Shown: positions 35,188-44,443, counted from the first letter of the stretch. The stretch: 64,000 nt of DNA from Rhodohalobacter sp. SW132 (GCF_003390325.1 NZ_QUOK01000009.1:1-64000); one strand, 5' to 3'. Notes: a model not told the origin generated them from the sequence alone. Made by a program: numbers and translations.

Positions 35188-35436
35188 ATGAAATCTGTAC
35201 GACTCCCAAAAGAACTTGAAGATCAGCTCGAGGCTCTCTCTTCTAAAACGGATAAATCTCACTCGGTCATCATCAGAGAGGCACTGGTAGAGTATATCGC
35301 AAAAGAGAAGAACTTCAGCAAACCATATGAAACCGGGAAAGAGTTTTTCGGTAAACACGGCAGCGGGGATAGAGATCGATCTGTAACCTACAAATCCAGA
35401 ATAAAAGAGAAAATCCGTGATAAACACTCTGATTGA
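35188..35436 (+). CDS. ribbon-helix-helix antitoxin (VapB/CopG-like)
   Basis: An 82-residue antitoxin. Residues 2-45 form a ribbon-helix-helix DNA-binding domain (KSVRLPKELEDQLEALSSKTDKSHSVIIREALVEYI). The charged C-terminal tail (FFGKHGSGDRDRSVTYKSRIKEKIRDK) would wrap the toxin. The ATG at 35188 starts exactly at the first strand; a frame extension of 17 codons upstream lacks domain character. The stop overlaps the start of the PIN toxin gene by 20 bp, a normal sign of translational coupling. Confidence 0.88.
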   Translation: MKSVRLPKELEDQLEALSSKTDKSHSVIIREALVEYIAKEKNFSKPYETGKEFFGKHGSGDRDRSVTYKSRIKEKIRDKHSD

Positions 35437-35827
35437 TGCCGGGCCCATCATTGCACTGTTCGACAAGAGCGATCAACATCATGAGCGGGTCCTTGGCTTC
35501 ATGAAAGCCTTCGAAGGAAAGCTCGTCTCAACCTGGCCGGTGCTTTCGGAAGTTTGCTATATGCTGGATTTCAACCGGGAAACCCAGCTCGATTTTCTTG
35601 AATGGGTGGTTCAAGGTGGAATAGATGTTCATAACCTTGAACAGTGGCAGCTCAACAGAATCCGGCATAGAATTGAGACCTATTCCGACCTGCCGGCAGA
35701 TCTGGCTGATTGCACTTTGATAGATGTTGCAGAAACTGAACGATTGAACGCAATCATTACACTTGATCGTGATTTCACAGTCTACAAACTGGAGAACGGT
35801 CAGTTTTTGGAGAATTTGCTAAACTAA
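35417..35827 (+). CDS. PIN-domain toxin (VapC-like)
   Basis: A 136-residue PIN ribonuclease. The acidic metal-binding residues are seen in LIDAGPIIALFDKSD (first Asp), LSEVCYML (Glu) and DLADCTLIDVAE / TLDRDF (later Asp). The start is GTG at 35417, inside the antitoxin gene. VapC toxins cut tRNA or rRNA. The last 130 bp of the gene, plus sequence beyond its stop, is repeated in decayed form at 39348-39479, on the other side of the AT-rich island. Confidence 0.9.
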   Translation: MINTLIDAGPIIALFDKSDQHHERVLGFMKAFEGKLVSTWPVLSEVCYMLDFNRETQLDFLEWVVQGGIDVHNLEQWQLNRIRHRIETYSDLPADLADCTLIDVAETERLNAIITLDRDFTVYKLENGQFLENLLN

Positions 35828-36275
35828 ATTTCCAGCTTCTTATTAGCTGAGTGCAAATCTCATGAACTTTAAATTCTACATCAGTACAAAAATCTAAACA
35901 GTTAAGTATCAATGTTTTTGCAGATCATTTGGTGAAGCCAACACTTCAGGACGACTAAACCAAAATACACAAGTTGCGGGCCAGGATGACAAACTCATTT
36001 GCTTATCAGGGAGCAGCGTTTTGAGAATTTAGTTTTTCTTTGCTACTGTTTAATAATTGCACCATATAATCCTATTTATTCGTAGTTAATATGAATCAAA
36101 CGGACCCAGCGTTTTTCTGTCCCCTATTTTTTCGTGGTCATTTTCGAAGAATCTGTAAAAATAAAAGGTTTCATTTTTACAAACGAAATCAGTTACCGGG
36201 TGTTTGACTCATTATGGGTATGTACAGTCGCTCTCATTAAGCCTACTTACCTACAATTCTATTAATCTTTACAAT
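35828..36275. other. 448-bp AT-rich spacer, no gene seen
   Basis: Left edge of the AT-rich island, after the vapC gene. Short frames only, with no recognised protein or repeat. The base composition shifts to AT-rich from here to about 39.5 kb. Confidence 0.45.
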
Positions 36276-36872
36276 TTATATATTAACCTCCAAATAACTT
36301 AATACATCCATATCGGTTGCATTTTCTAAAAAATCATAGAGATCAAACAAATCTAATTGACCTATATATGTTTTTATCAATCTCTGTGAATTTTCTAAGT
36401 TCTTAATATTTAGACCATTTAAATCTGAATTATAGGTCTCTCGAAAGATTAAAATCGTGGGGGTAGCTGAACTACCAGATACATATTTTATTGCACCAAG
36501 ATTAAATGCACCTGCTCCGACCAAGATTTCATCATACTTACCAGATTTGCTTAAATAGCTGATAGCAATTTCACTTGAAATATCGAACGATATCCCTGTT
36601 GAAATAAATTTTATATCGTTATTATTTAATACTGTATAGAGCTTCTTTTTTACGCCATTTACCGCATTATTCGTTTTTGTATTATTTGAAAAATAACAAT
36701 CTGAAGAACCAATAAAGACCAACCTAACATATTCACCTCCCGAAAGATCTACTGTTTGTGATAAATTTTCGTATTTATTGATATTTACGTTGTAACTGAA
36801 CACAATACCGGTCACAAACATAGCAATGCTTCCAATAATAATTATTGCTAATTGAGAGTTTTCAGATTTCAT
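36276..36872 (-). CDS. membrane-anchored protein, unknown, partner of the beta-propeller lipoprotein
   Basis: A 198-residue protein with one N-terminal membrane segment (residues 8-27, LAIIIIGSIAMFVTGIVFSY) and an exported domain. The strand-Cys motif VRLVFIGSSDCYFSNN, the alternating strands, and PTILIFRETYN further on suggest a thioredoxin-like fold with a single Cys, but no CxxC is present. Codon use is AT-rich, unlike the housekeeping genes nearby. It lies 20 bp downstream of the propeller gene and is surely co-transcribed with it. Similar small thioredoxin-like partners occur with such lipoproteins in Bacteroidota; the fold call is tentative. Confidence 0.7.
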   Translation of the reverse strand: MKSENSQLAIIIIGSIAMFVTGIVFSYNVNINKYENLSQTVDLSGGEYVRLVFIGSSDCYFSNNTKTNNAVNGVKKKLYTVLNNNDIKFISTGISFDISSEIAISYLSKSGKYDEILVGAGAFNLGAIKYVSGSSATPTILIFRETYNSDLNGLNIKNLENSQRLIKTYIGQLDLFDLYDFLENATDMDVLSYLEVNI

Positions 36873-36892
36873 TGCGTGTATATCGTTGTTTA

Positions 36893-38074
36893 TTAACGTG
36901 TTATATATTTCAATTTCCCATCATTATTTACCATAATTCCCTGGTCTAAAACGTGCAAGACCCTACTATCACCCGGAGTTGTTTTTATATCATCACCTAA
37001 CTTGTATAACTCTCTTCGCTCCACGTTATAAGCAAGATAAGTATACCACTCGTCACCAGTAAAAGTGACATTGACATGATCAAAACCTATATTTCTTCTT
37101 TCATATAATCTTAGAAATAACCACTCATCGTCCACTCTCGTGGTTAAATCGATTACAGTTTTATTTCCATAAATTAATCCGGCACTAAAACCGCTGTGTA
37201 AACTTTCTTTTGATTCATAAATCGGCTGAACAAAATTATCAATTTGAAATATATTTGTTAAGTCACCTCCCGCTTCATACTCATACAAATAAGGGAAAAA
37301 GTCGAATGCAATTAATATTAATGACTTATTCGAATATGTTTTAATCATACCCCCTGAAGATAATCTATTTCTTACTAATGGAGACCTGTCATCATATGCA
37401 GGGTGAAAAGAGTTGAGCACATCTCCTTGATAATTTAAAATATGAAATAAATTATGATCTGAATTCAGAGGATCAGAATCTTGTGGATTACCAAATGGTG
37501 ATATACCTAATACATATATTTGATCCTCAGTAGCATCTATCGAGTAGTTGTTAAAATCAGTGTTGATTGTTTTTTCGTATACACAAAGATCCATACTACA
37601 ATCAAAAATTGATAACTGAAAACCCTGCATTCCTACAAATGCTTTATCATTAAAAGTTGATAACTCCTCAGCGAAATATAGATCACCGGGACCTCTTCCT
37701 TGATCTGAAATTATTTCATAGGAATTAATTTCAATATCATACTGGATTAATCTATTGTTTGAGGGTTCAAGAATTAAAATTGATGAATCATTTATTGTTG
37801 AAATTTGTACTTTATCCGTAGTTAAAACAGACAAGTCATTCGTAATAAATCCTGAAGTGGTTTCATTATTTAGATATTGATGAATAATCAATAAACTTTT
37901 CGGCATATGATGGTTCAATCCACTCACTTCATTTAATTCGAGCATTATAGTCTCGTGGTCAGCGTACGCCATTTTTTCCTGCATTGGATGTAAGGAAATC
38001 ATCTCTTTGCCATCCCCACCACATGAGATTACTAATGCAAGAAATAGACAAATAAAAATGTTTCTCTTAAACAT
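36893..38074 (-). CDS. 6-bladed beta-propeller lipoprotein (BF3164-like)
   Basis: A 393-residue lipoprotein (lipobox LVIS|CGGD near residue 18) of the Bacteroidota 6-bladed beta-propeller group. The blade motif ILEPSNNRLIQYDI and the signature GRGPGDLYFAEEL match the group's GxGPGEF motif; later blades are YNQGD-like strands and the C-terminal GIMVNNDGKLKYITR closes the ring. The family is often encoded next to NVEALA peptides, and such a peptide gene is just upstream on the same strand (65 bp). The two are likely one transcription unit with the gene that follows. The role is unknown; surface sensing or peptide handling is a guess. Confidence 0.85.
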   Translation of the reverse strand: MFKRNIFICLFLALVISCGGDGKEMISLHPMQEKMAYADHETIMLELNEVSGLNHHMPKSLLIIHQYLNNETTSGFITNDLSVLTTDKVQISTINDSSILILEPSNNRLIQYDIEINSYEIISDQGRGPGDLYFAEELSTFNDKAFVGMQGFQLSIFDCSMDLCVYEKTINTDFNNYSIDATEDQIYVLGISPFGNPQDSDPLNSDHNLFHILNYQGDVLNSFHPAYDDRSPLVRNRLSSGGMIKTYSNKSLILIAFDFFPYLYEYEAGGDLTNIFQIDNFVQPIYESKESLHSGFSAGLIYGNKTVIDLTTRVDDEWLFLRLYERRNIGFDHVNVTFTGDEWYTYLAYNVERRELYKLGDDIKTTPGDSRVLHVLDQGIMVNNDGKLKYITR

Positions 38075-38138
38075 GCTTAAATGGAAGATTTAGATACGAG
38101 CATACTGGTAATTAGTATACTCGCATTCGAGATTAAAA

Positions 38139-38378
38139 TTAAGGTAATGGTTCCTCGGATGGCGGTGTTGCTGAAGTAGTGCAACCGTTCCCACTCCATG
38201 TACAATCGGTAGCATTCCAATTCCTATCACATTTGCCCAAAGTGTCTTCATTGCATACCCACCCATTTGCAGTCCAATCACCTGATGCAAGTGCAACATT
38301 TTTCCCAACCTCTAATCCAACAATTTAGAAAGTTGCCATTATAACCAAGGATAGGATGTACTTTAACTTTTTCTTCAT
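38139..38378 (-). pseudogene. NVEALA-like peptide gene with an in-frame TAA
   Basis: This short frame begins with ATG at 38378 after a GAGG ribosome binding site and encodes MKKKLKYILSLVIMATF, then TAA at codon 18, then IVGLEVGKNVALASGDW and a Cys-rich tail with WVCNEDTLGKCDRNW, DCTW and NGCTTS. The NVALA motif at the end of the leader and the four Cys match the NVEALA peptide family, which is about this length and sits beside 6-bladed propellers. The TAA falls in the hydrophobic leader, where Leu (TTA) would be expected, so one substitution explains it. It is read as a recent nonsense mutation. Read-through cannot be excluded. Confidence 0.65.
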
Positions 38379-38553
38379 AATTAACCTCATTTATTTTCTA
38401 ATAATTTTATGAATTTTTATTCATCAAATTTTTTGATGAATGCTTCCCTTTAACTAATTGCAATTATTCGAAACTTACAAGAATAATCTGTTCTCAATTT
38501 GTGTAATACTCCCCATATTTGAGTACTTACTTCCGTATTTGAGTATTTTATGT

Positions 38554-38945
38554 TCAGTTTCCAGAACCGTTTAACCATATAATATCGAACTCAACGCTCT
38601 CATTCAGTAAGTCTAATTTTAATTTTGTGAAAGTTGTATTATAAAAAGATGATAAAAATCGAGATACATTTTTCGCTTTTTCAAAACCAACATCTACGGC
38701 TACGCAAAAACAATTTGCCTCTATACCATCTTTACGAATAAGTAGAACCACTTTTTCAAATTTCATTTCCCTAAGTATAGTTTTGGGAGTCTTTCCGTAA
38801 ACCGACTTCATCGATTTGCTTAACCAACTGCGAGATACCTTGGCTTCGGCAGCCCAACTTTATACATCCTTTATTTCAGTAATTTTTTCTTCTAAAATCC
38901 GGATAGCGTATTTACACTTGTACTCTGTTAGTGAGCTCCTTTGTT
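38554..38945 (-). pseudogene. AraC-type helix-turn-helix remnant with an in-frame TAA
   Basis: Read on the minus strand, LTEYKCKYAIRILEEKITEIKDV is followed by TAA and then SWAAEAKVSRSWLSKSMKSVYGKTP, ILREMKFEKVVLLIRKDG and DVGFEKAKNVSRFLSSFYNTTFTKLK. This is one AraC/XylS HTH domain split by a stop codon in its first HTH. An 85-codon frame after the stop could still be translated from an internal ATG at 38811, but it would lack the first recognition helix. No proper start is found upstream. It lies just upstream of the NVEALA-like gene and may once have regulated it. Confidence 0.65.
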
Positions 38946-39336
38946 TGTCTGTTTGTTGTTACTCTCTTCTTCACGCATAATAGTTATGTATGGTTTTTTG
39001 CAGGGATGATTAGTGGGAGATGATCAAATTTATCTAAGTTTTACAGAATAGTATTTCAAATTTCTTTTAATCATTTGTTTCTCTTTCGGAATGGATTTGA
39101 ATAGATGAATGTCGAGTTTCGGTTTTAAAGTCATTAATAATCTTGATCGAACGAAGAATTACATCATAAATTAGTGTTTTAAAAAATATGATATAATTAT
39201 TTTAAAAAAATTCAAACTAATATTTTTCTGAATCAGTCTGAGATAATTTGGTAAAGAAATATTCACAAGTATTGATCAATTCGTCAACAGATTTTATAAC
39301 TTCTAAATAGTCAGAATTCGGCACACAAAGGAAGCC
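38946..39336. other. 391-bp AT-rich spacer, no gene seen
   Basis: Extremely AT-rich end of the island. No coding frame, hairpin with T-tract or known repeat was found. Confidence 0.45.
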
Positions 39337-39479
39337 GATGCCAATCCGGCTGATTGCACTTTGATAGAGGTTGCAGAAACTGAACGATTGAACTCTATCA
39401 TTACACTTGATCGTGATTTCACAGTCTACAAACTGTAGAACGGTCAGTTTTTAAAGAATTTGCTCGATTAAATTTTCGA
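39337..39479 (+). pseudogene. decayed vapC tail
   Basis: Bases 39348-39479 align with 35704-35835, from the middle of the last third of vapC through the stop and about 8 bp beyond, with about one difference in ten. The frame gives ADCTLIEVAETERLNSIITLDRD, then a TAG after FTVYKL, so it cannot be a functional toxin. The region before the match (CCGATGCCAATCC) is only loosely similar. It marks the right end of the AT-rich island. Confidence 0.85.
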
Positions 39480-39911
39480 GTTTTTGTTTAGATGATATAT
39501 TTTTTTTGACCACTGATAAGATCGTTTAGATCATCCATTATTAATGACTTGAACCGAGTGTTGGGGAAGTGGATTGATGAATGAGCACGACGGCGTAAAT
39601 CAAAACGCTTCACAATTAGGATACCGATACGCCGGTTTGATTCAAAAGTACACTGTTATGTCGAATGAAGGCCCGTTTTTCGGGCCGTAACGGAGACATC
39701 ACCTTGTTCTTAGAACCATCTAAAACAACGGCTTTGAGTAATGATACTCCATAGCCAGAAGATCTCTCCGCTCTGGCCGAAAAGCACGGCCGCCGGTCGA
39801 GATGACAGGTGTTGAGGAGTGGTTTAGGCGCGGCGCAACACACTCATCATTTGAACAACGGAAATTGCAGCGCCGCTAATGGGTTAGTATTTAAATCCTT
39901 CACAATTTGGG
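39480..39911. other. 432-bp spacer with a GGCCCGTTTTTCGGGCC hairpin
   Basis: A 6-bp GC stem (GGCCCG/CGGGCC) at 39670-39686 sits inside GTCGAATGAAGG ... GTAACGGAGACATC, an arrangement typical of short interspersed repeats. Two similar phrases, CTTCACAATTAGG and CTTCACAATTTGG, bound the spacer (39608 and 39899). No gene is recognised. Confidence 0.45.
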
Positions 39912-41804
39912 TCACTCCAGCTCAATCACCATCGATCCATACCCCTCAATATTCAGATACTCCCCAATTTGAACTGTCTCACCGCTAATCACTTCGTACC
40001 CGGTGGAAACTCCATCAAGGAGTTCTGAAAAACGGGCGAGGTCAAGGTTCTGCTCCTCTCCGCTGGCATTCAAAACAACCATCACGGCTTCTTCGTCGTT
40101 ATGTCGAAAATAAACGTAAACGTTATCCTCAGGGACAAAGTGAGTCAGCTGACCGTTATGGATCACATCTTTATCTTTCCGCCAATTGGCAAGGGTGGTC
40201 ATAAATTCGTGCGCTTCCACAACGGGAAATCCGGTATCTTCTGCCAGCTGCTCCCGACCCTCAGGTGTAAACGCGTTGATTGGATCTTCCTCCCATCCGC
40301 CGGGAAAATCTTTACGCTTCAGACCGTCCGGGCCACCGCCGGTCATCAGGATTTCATCCCCGTAATAGAGCTGAGGGATGCCGCGGGTGGTCATAACAAA
40401 GGTATTTGCAATCTTAAACTTCCCGAAGTTCTCTCCAACTACACTAAAGATACGGTCCAGATCGTGGTTGCCGGGGAAGATGACGTTCAGGTTGGCATCC
40501 GGAAAAAGAAAATCCTGGCTGAGCGTAAAATAGAGCCGTGAGATTCCGCTTTCCCATCCCGGTTCTTCATTCAGCCCGGCTGCAATCGAGTTATACAACG
40601 GGAAATCTGTCACACTTGGCAGATAGCTTTCATAACCATCGGGGCTATCAAACCCAGTCTGCCAATAGGCTGTAGTTGGGCTGCTTGACATCCATGCTTC
40701 GCCCACCATGTTGAAATCAGGAAACTCTTCCAGCACCCTTCGCGACCATTCAGCCATGTACTCTTTGTATGGATAGGGATGTGTATCCATCCGGATGCCG
40801 TCAATCCCGGAATACTCAATCCACCAGAGCGTATTTTGAATCAGGTAGTTCGCCACCAGCTCATTTCGCTGGTCGAGGTCGGGCATATCCACCACAAACC
40901 ATCCTTTTACGGTCGCGTTAAAATCGTATTCGGATGCGTAAGGGTCCATTACGGTGGAGGTTCGATAATTGGTGGTTCCTACCTCATCCAGATCATGCAC
41001 CCAATCGGAGGTCGGCTGATCCTTGATGAACCAGTGCTCCAATCCAACATGATTGTGGATCATATCCATGATGACCTTCATTCCGCGATCGTGGGCTTTG
41101 TCAATCAGCTCAAGGTACTTTTCGTTGGTTCCAAACCGACGGTCGACTCTGTACATATCGGTAGCCGCGTAACCGTGGTAGGCACCGTACGCAGGTGGCA
41201 TATCGTTTTCAAAAATCGGTGTAAACCAGACGGCGGTCATCCCAAGCTCATCCAGGTAGTCCAGGTTATCAATCACGCCCTGGATATCCCCGCCGTGCCG
41301 GGCATTTATATCATCACGGTCGACGCCCTCAAGCATTCCGTCAATTTCATCTATGGAGGGATCGCCGTTGGCAAACCGGTCGGGCATCAGCAGGTAGATC
41401 AGGTCTGTGGAATCGAAACCCTGGTTACGGTTGGTATCAGTGCTTCGCTCTTTTATTTCGTAATCAACAATGTGCGAATAATCCTCCCTTTCAAATTGGA
41501 TCTGCACGGTTCCTGGTTCGGCATCTTCATGAATCCGAAGCGTGAGGAACTGGTAGTTGGGATTTTCAACGAGTGTTCTGCGTTCCAGCGTAACTCCGGG
41601 ATAATCCACAGATGGTTTGGCAGACTGGATATTTTCGCCGTAAATCAGAACTTGAACATCCGGTTCGTGAAAACCGGTCCACCAGTTTTCCGGCTCAACC
41701 CGGTCGATTTGAATGGGCTGGGCATAAAGTGATACAGGTACAAATAGTAAAAGTAGTAGAAGGGATGGCAGGGTGTGATGTTTTCTTTTCACGATCTTAT
41801 CCAT
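39912..41804 (-). CDS. secreted GH13 alpha-amylase / neopullulanase-like enzyme
   Basis: A 630-residue exported glycoside hydrolase. The signal peptide is about residues 12-29 (LPSLLLLLLFVPVSLYA). Residues 30-115 form an N-terminal Ig-like domain as in cyclomaltodextrinases. The GH13 barrel has DLIYLLMPDRFANGD, VIMDMIHNHVG, the nucleophile Asp in GIDGIRMDTHPYPY, the acid/base Glu in NMVGEAWMS, and the stabilising Asp in IFPGNHDLDRI. The C-terminal beta-domain starts near EAHEFMTTLANWRKD. The best match is the SusA / neopullulanase subfamily acting on alpha-glucans in the periplasm. A LacI-type palindrome lies 82 bp upstream. Confidence 0.92.
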   Translation of the reverse strand: MDKIVKRKHHTLPSLLLLLLFVPVSLYAQPIQIDRVEPENWWTGFHEPDVQVLIYGENIQSAKPSVDYPGVTLERRTLVENPNYQFLTLRIHEDAEPGTVQIQFEREDYSHIVDYEIKERSTDTNRNQGFDSTDLIYLLMPDRFANGDPSIDEIDGMLEGVDRDDINARHGGDIQGVIDNLDYLDELGMTAVWFTPIFENDMPPAYGAYHGYAATDMYRVDRRFGTNEKYLELIDKAHDRGMKVIMDMIHNHVGLEHWFIKDQPTSDWVHDLDEVGTTNYRTSTVMDPYASEYDFNATVKGWFVVDMPDLDQRNELVANYLIQNTLWWIEYSGIDGIRMDTHPYPYKEYMAEWSRRVLEEFPDFNMVGEAWMSSSPTTAYWQTGFDSPDGYESYLPSVTDFPLYNSIAAGLNEEPGWESGISRLYFTLSQDFLFPDANLNVIFPGNHDLDRIFSVVGENFGKFKIANTFVMTTRGIPQLYYGDEILMTGGGPDGLKRKDFPGGWEEDPINAFTPEGREQLAEDTGFPVVEAHEFMTTLANWRKDKDVIHNGQLTHFVPEDNVYVYFRHNDEEAVMVVLNASGEEQNLDLARFSELLDGVSTGYEVISGETVQIGEYLNIEGYGSMVIELE

Positions 41805-41885
41805 TGAATTGAGTGTGACAACACCTGGTAAATCAGCTCCGGATTTATCTCTTCAGGCGATTCGGATGCGCGATAGTATAAAAAT

Positions 41886-41897
41886 GTAAGCGCTTAC
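41886..41897. promoter_or_regulatory. GTAAGCGCTTAC, LacI-type operator
   Basis: A perfect 12-bp palindrome 82 bp upstream of the GH13 start. It matches the TGTAAGCGCTTACA form of operators bound by LacI/GalR/CcpA-type regulators. No such regulator gene is in the window. Confidence 0.55.
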
Positions 41898-41998
41898 TTT
41901 TTAATATAAAAAAAGTTCTGATCAGTTCAGAGTAAAGTCTGGAAAATGGAACCCATCATCTCATTAGATTCCGAAAAATCAGGTTAATTCCGCTCTCT

Positions 41999-43165
41999 CT
42001 ACTTGTATAATGTGAAAAGATGTTCAAAAACATACCGGCTCATTTCGTTTCTAAAACGATGCATATCATACAATCCATCTGTATTGGTTACTGAAATTAC
42101 GGCCGTGCCGGATTCAGGGTGGACATAGAACCAGGAATAATTGGACCACTGAGTGCCGGTGTGTCCTATGACTCGCATTCCATCAAACTCTTCCACAAAA
42201 AACGAAAGGCCGACGGATAATTTCACTCCATCATTCTCATCAACCGGGAGTTCAATCTCCCACAACTCCTCGAGTGATGAACGTTCAAGAACGGGGTGAT
42301 CTGTATCTGAACGGCCCAGCAAAAAGTTCAGATATTTTATCATATCAGTCACGGGGGCATTCAACCCACCGTTGGATGTAGTGATTCCGGTATGAAAATC
42401 GAGGCCGCGGGGCTCGGGATTTCCGTTTTTAATCTGGTAGCTGTTTACCCGGTACGGCAAAAGATGCTCCGGTGTATGGTTAAAATAAGACCGGTTCATC
42501 CCAAGGGGATTCAGTATATGTTTGTGTACGTATGATTCCCAGGAATCGCCTGAACTCTGTTCAATAATTTTTCCCAGGAAAATAATGGCCGGGTTTGAAT
42601 AGCTGTGGCGGCTGCCAGGTTCGAATTCTACTTTTGTGTACGGGAACATGGCCACAAGCTGGCTCCATTCTGTGGGTTCAAACGGGTGCCAGTCTTCATT
42701 ACCACCCCACGGCCAGGTAGGGTTTCGCAACCCTGTTGAATGGTTCAGCGCCATTCGAATGGTCAGTTTCTCCATACTGCCATAGGGATTATGGATTTTA
42801 AAAAGTTCTGGAAGATAGTCGGTCAGGGGATCATCGAGCGAAAGCTTGTCCCGGTCCCTAAACTGCATAATTGCTATTGCGGTTAGAGTTTTTGTGATGG
42901 ATGCCCAGTGAAAGATCGTATTTTCATCCACCTCTACTCTCTTTTGCAAATCAGCGTAGCCATTCAAACTGCTTTTTTTAGCCCCATTTTCATCTAAAAA
43001 AAGCAGGGCACCTCCCACCACCTCGTTTTCATTCATTTTTTGGGTGAAATGATCCTGAACCCGGCTCCAGGCTTCGTCTGTTTTTGGGGATTGACTGAAT
43101 GTTTCCATAACAGTAAGAAGTGAAATGACCAGCAGCGTACCGGCTGCCCGTGTAAAATATGACAT
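41999..43165 (-). CDS. secreted serine hydrolase (beta-lactamase class C / esterase type)
   Basis: A 388-residue exported serine hydrolase. The signal peptide is about residues 8-24 (AGTLLVISLLTVMETFS). The active-site SxxK is in FHWASITKTLTAIAIMQF, the second motif YxN in HSYSNPAIIFLGK, and the third as HTG in RVIGHTGTQWSNYSW. The family includes esterases, D-aminopeptidases and penicillin-binding proteins; no basis to choose among them is seen. No dedicated AmpR-type regulator is adjacent. It is flanked by spacers over 100 bp on each side, so it is monocistronic. Confidence 0.9.
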   Translation of the reverse strand: MSYFTRAAGTLLVISLLTVMETFSQSPKTDEAWSRVQDHFTQKMNENEVVGGALLFLDENGAKKSSLNGYADLQKRVEVDENTIFHWASITKTLTAIAIMQFRDRDKLSLDDPLTDYLPELFKIHNPYGSMEKLTIRMALNHSTGLRNPTWPWGGNEDWHPFEPTEWSQLVAMFPYTKVEFEPGSRHSYSNPAIIFLGKIIEQSSGDSWESYVHKHILNPLGMNRSYFNHTPEHLLPYRVNSYQIKNGNPEPRGLDFHTGITTSNGGLNAPVTDMIKYLNFLLGRSDTDHPVLERSSLEELWEIELPVDENDGVKLSVGLSFFVEEFDGMRVIGHTGTQWSNYSWFYVHPESGTAVISVTNTDGLYDMHRFRNEMSRYVFEHLFTLYK

Positions 43166-43242
43166 GTTTAATGTATTTTGATTTCAAACGGAATATGTAA
43201 AAATCAAAAAGATAAAACCAAGCAATTAAAACCCATCAAACA

Positions 43243-43277
43243 TAAAAAATCCCGCCCGAAAATATCGGGGCGGGATT
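43243..43277 (-). terminator. terminator of gapA
   Basis: On the minus strand, AATCCCGCCC and GGGCGGGATT form a 10-bp GC-rich stem followed by TTTT. It lies 33 bp after the gapA stop codon. Confidence 0.9.
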
Positions 43278-43309
43278 GATAAATTCAACCACTAAGTAAG
43301 TAAGTCAGA

Positions 43310-44308
43310 TTACAAGATCTTATTTACCAGTTCAGCAGTTCGCGCTGAATAACCGGCTTCGTTATCGTACCATCCGATCACTTTCACAACATTGCCGTCA
43401 ACTTTGGTCATCTTGCTGTCGAAAATGCAGGAGTGCGGGTTTCCGATAATATCGCTGGATACCAGCTCTTCTTCGCTGTACTCAAGAATACCTTTCATAT
43501 CTCCTTTGGCAGCTTTCTTGAATGCGTCCAGAACGTCTGATTCCGAAACTTCTTTGTTGAGAACAACGGTGAAGTCGGTGAGTGATCCGTCTGGTACCGG
43601 CACGCGAACAGCGCCTCCGTCCAGCTTGCCATCGAGATGTGGAAGCACAAGACCAACTGCAGCAGCAGCGCCGGTTGTTGTCGGCACGATGTTGGCGGCA
43701 GCAGCGCGGGCTCTTCTCAGATCCTTGTGCGGTCCGTCAACAATCGCCTGATCTCCTGTGTAGGCGTGAATTGTAGTCATGAAGCCCTGCTTTACACCAA
43801 AAGCGTCATCGAGCACTTTCACCATCGGCGCAAGGCAGTTGGTTGTACAGCTGGCATTGGAAAAAACGGTGTTATTTTTATCAATTTCGTCATCATTTAC
43901 GCCAAGCACGATTGTCTGAATATCGCCGCTTCCCGGAGCGGAAATAATGACTTTTTTAGCGCCTGCCTCGATGTGTTTTGAAGCTCCTTTATCATCCCGG
44001 AAAATACCAGTGGATTCAATGATAACCTCAGCTCCGCGCTCGCCCCATTTCAGATTTGCCGGATCTCTTTCAGATGTAATTCCAATTTTGGTTCCGTTGA
44101 TGACCAAATTGTCTCCATCAGTGGAAACTTCACCGTCAAAGGTGCCGTGGACAGAATCATATTTAAACAGGTGAGCCAGAGTTTTGGCATCGGTAAGATC
44201 ATTAATACCCACCACTTCAATTTCATCACTCTGATATTTGAGAACAGATCGCATCACAAGGCGGCCAATGCGTCCGAATCCATTAATTCCAACTTTTACT
44301 TTTGCCAT
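43310..44308 (-). CDS. gapA: glyceraldehyde-3-phosphate dehydrogenase, type I
   Basis: The glycolytic enzyme that makes 1,3-bisphosphoglycerate with NAD+. The 332-residue protein has the NAD motif KVGINGFGRIGRLVMRS, the catalytic Cys in SNASCTTNCLAPM, the phosphate-site block HAYTGDQAIVDGPHKDLRRARAAAANIVPTTTGAA (given here only as a landmark), and VIGWYDNEAGYSARTAELV at the end. It stands alone with its own terminator. An AAGCGCTT palindrome lies 136 bp upstream of the start. Start and length are as usual. Confidence 0.97.
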   Translation of the reverse strand: MAKVKVGINGFGRIGRLVMRSVLKYQSDEIEVVGINDLTDAKTLAHLFKYDSVHGTFDGEVSTDGDNLVINGTKIGITSERDPANLKWGERGAEVIIESTGIFRDDKGASKHIEAGAKKVIISAPGSGDIQTIVLGVNDDEIDKNNTVFSNASCTTNCLAPMVKVLDDAFGVKQGFMTTIHAYTGDQAIVDGPHKDLRRARAAAANIVPTTTGAAAAVGLVLPHLDGKLDGGAVRVPVPDGSLTDFTVVLNKEVSESDVLDAFKKAAKGDMKGILEYSEEELVSSDIIGNPHSCIFDSKMTKVDGNVVKVIGWYDNEAGYSARTAELVNKIL

Positions 44309-44443
44309 AAAATAGTGCTCCTTTTCTAATTAAAATTAGCTGTAATACAGTAGTTTCTATATCTGATTTAAAATAACGGATTAACTTCTTTCAATCCATT
44401 ATTAAACGTGTTTATTCTATAATAATCAATAATTTCCGCCTGA

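Noticed and set aside
40779-41732. 317-codon frame on the plus strand
   Set aside because: It is antisense to the GH13 gene, whose catalytic residues are all present.
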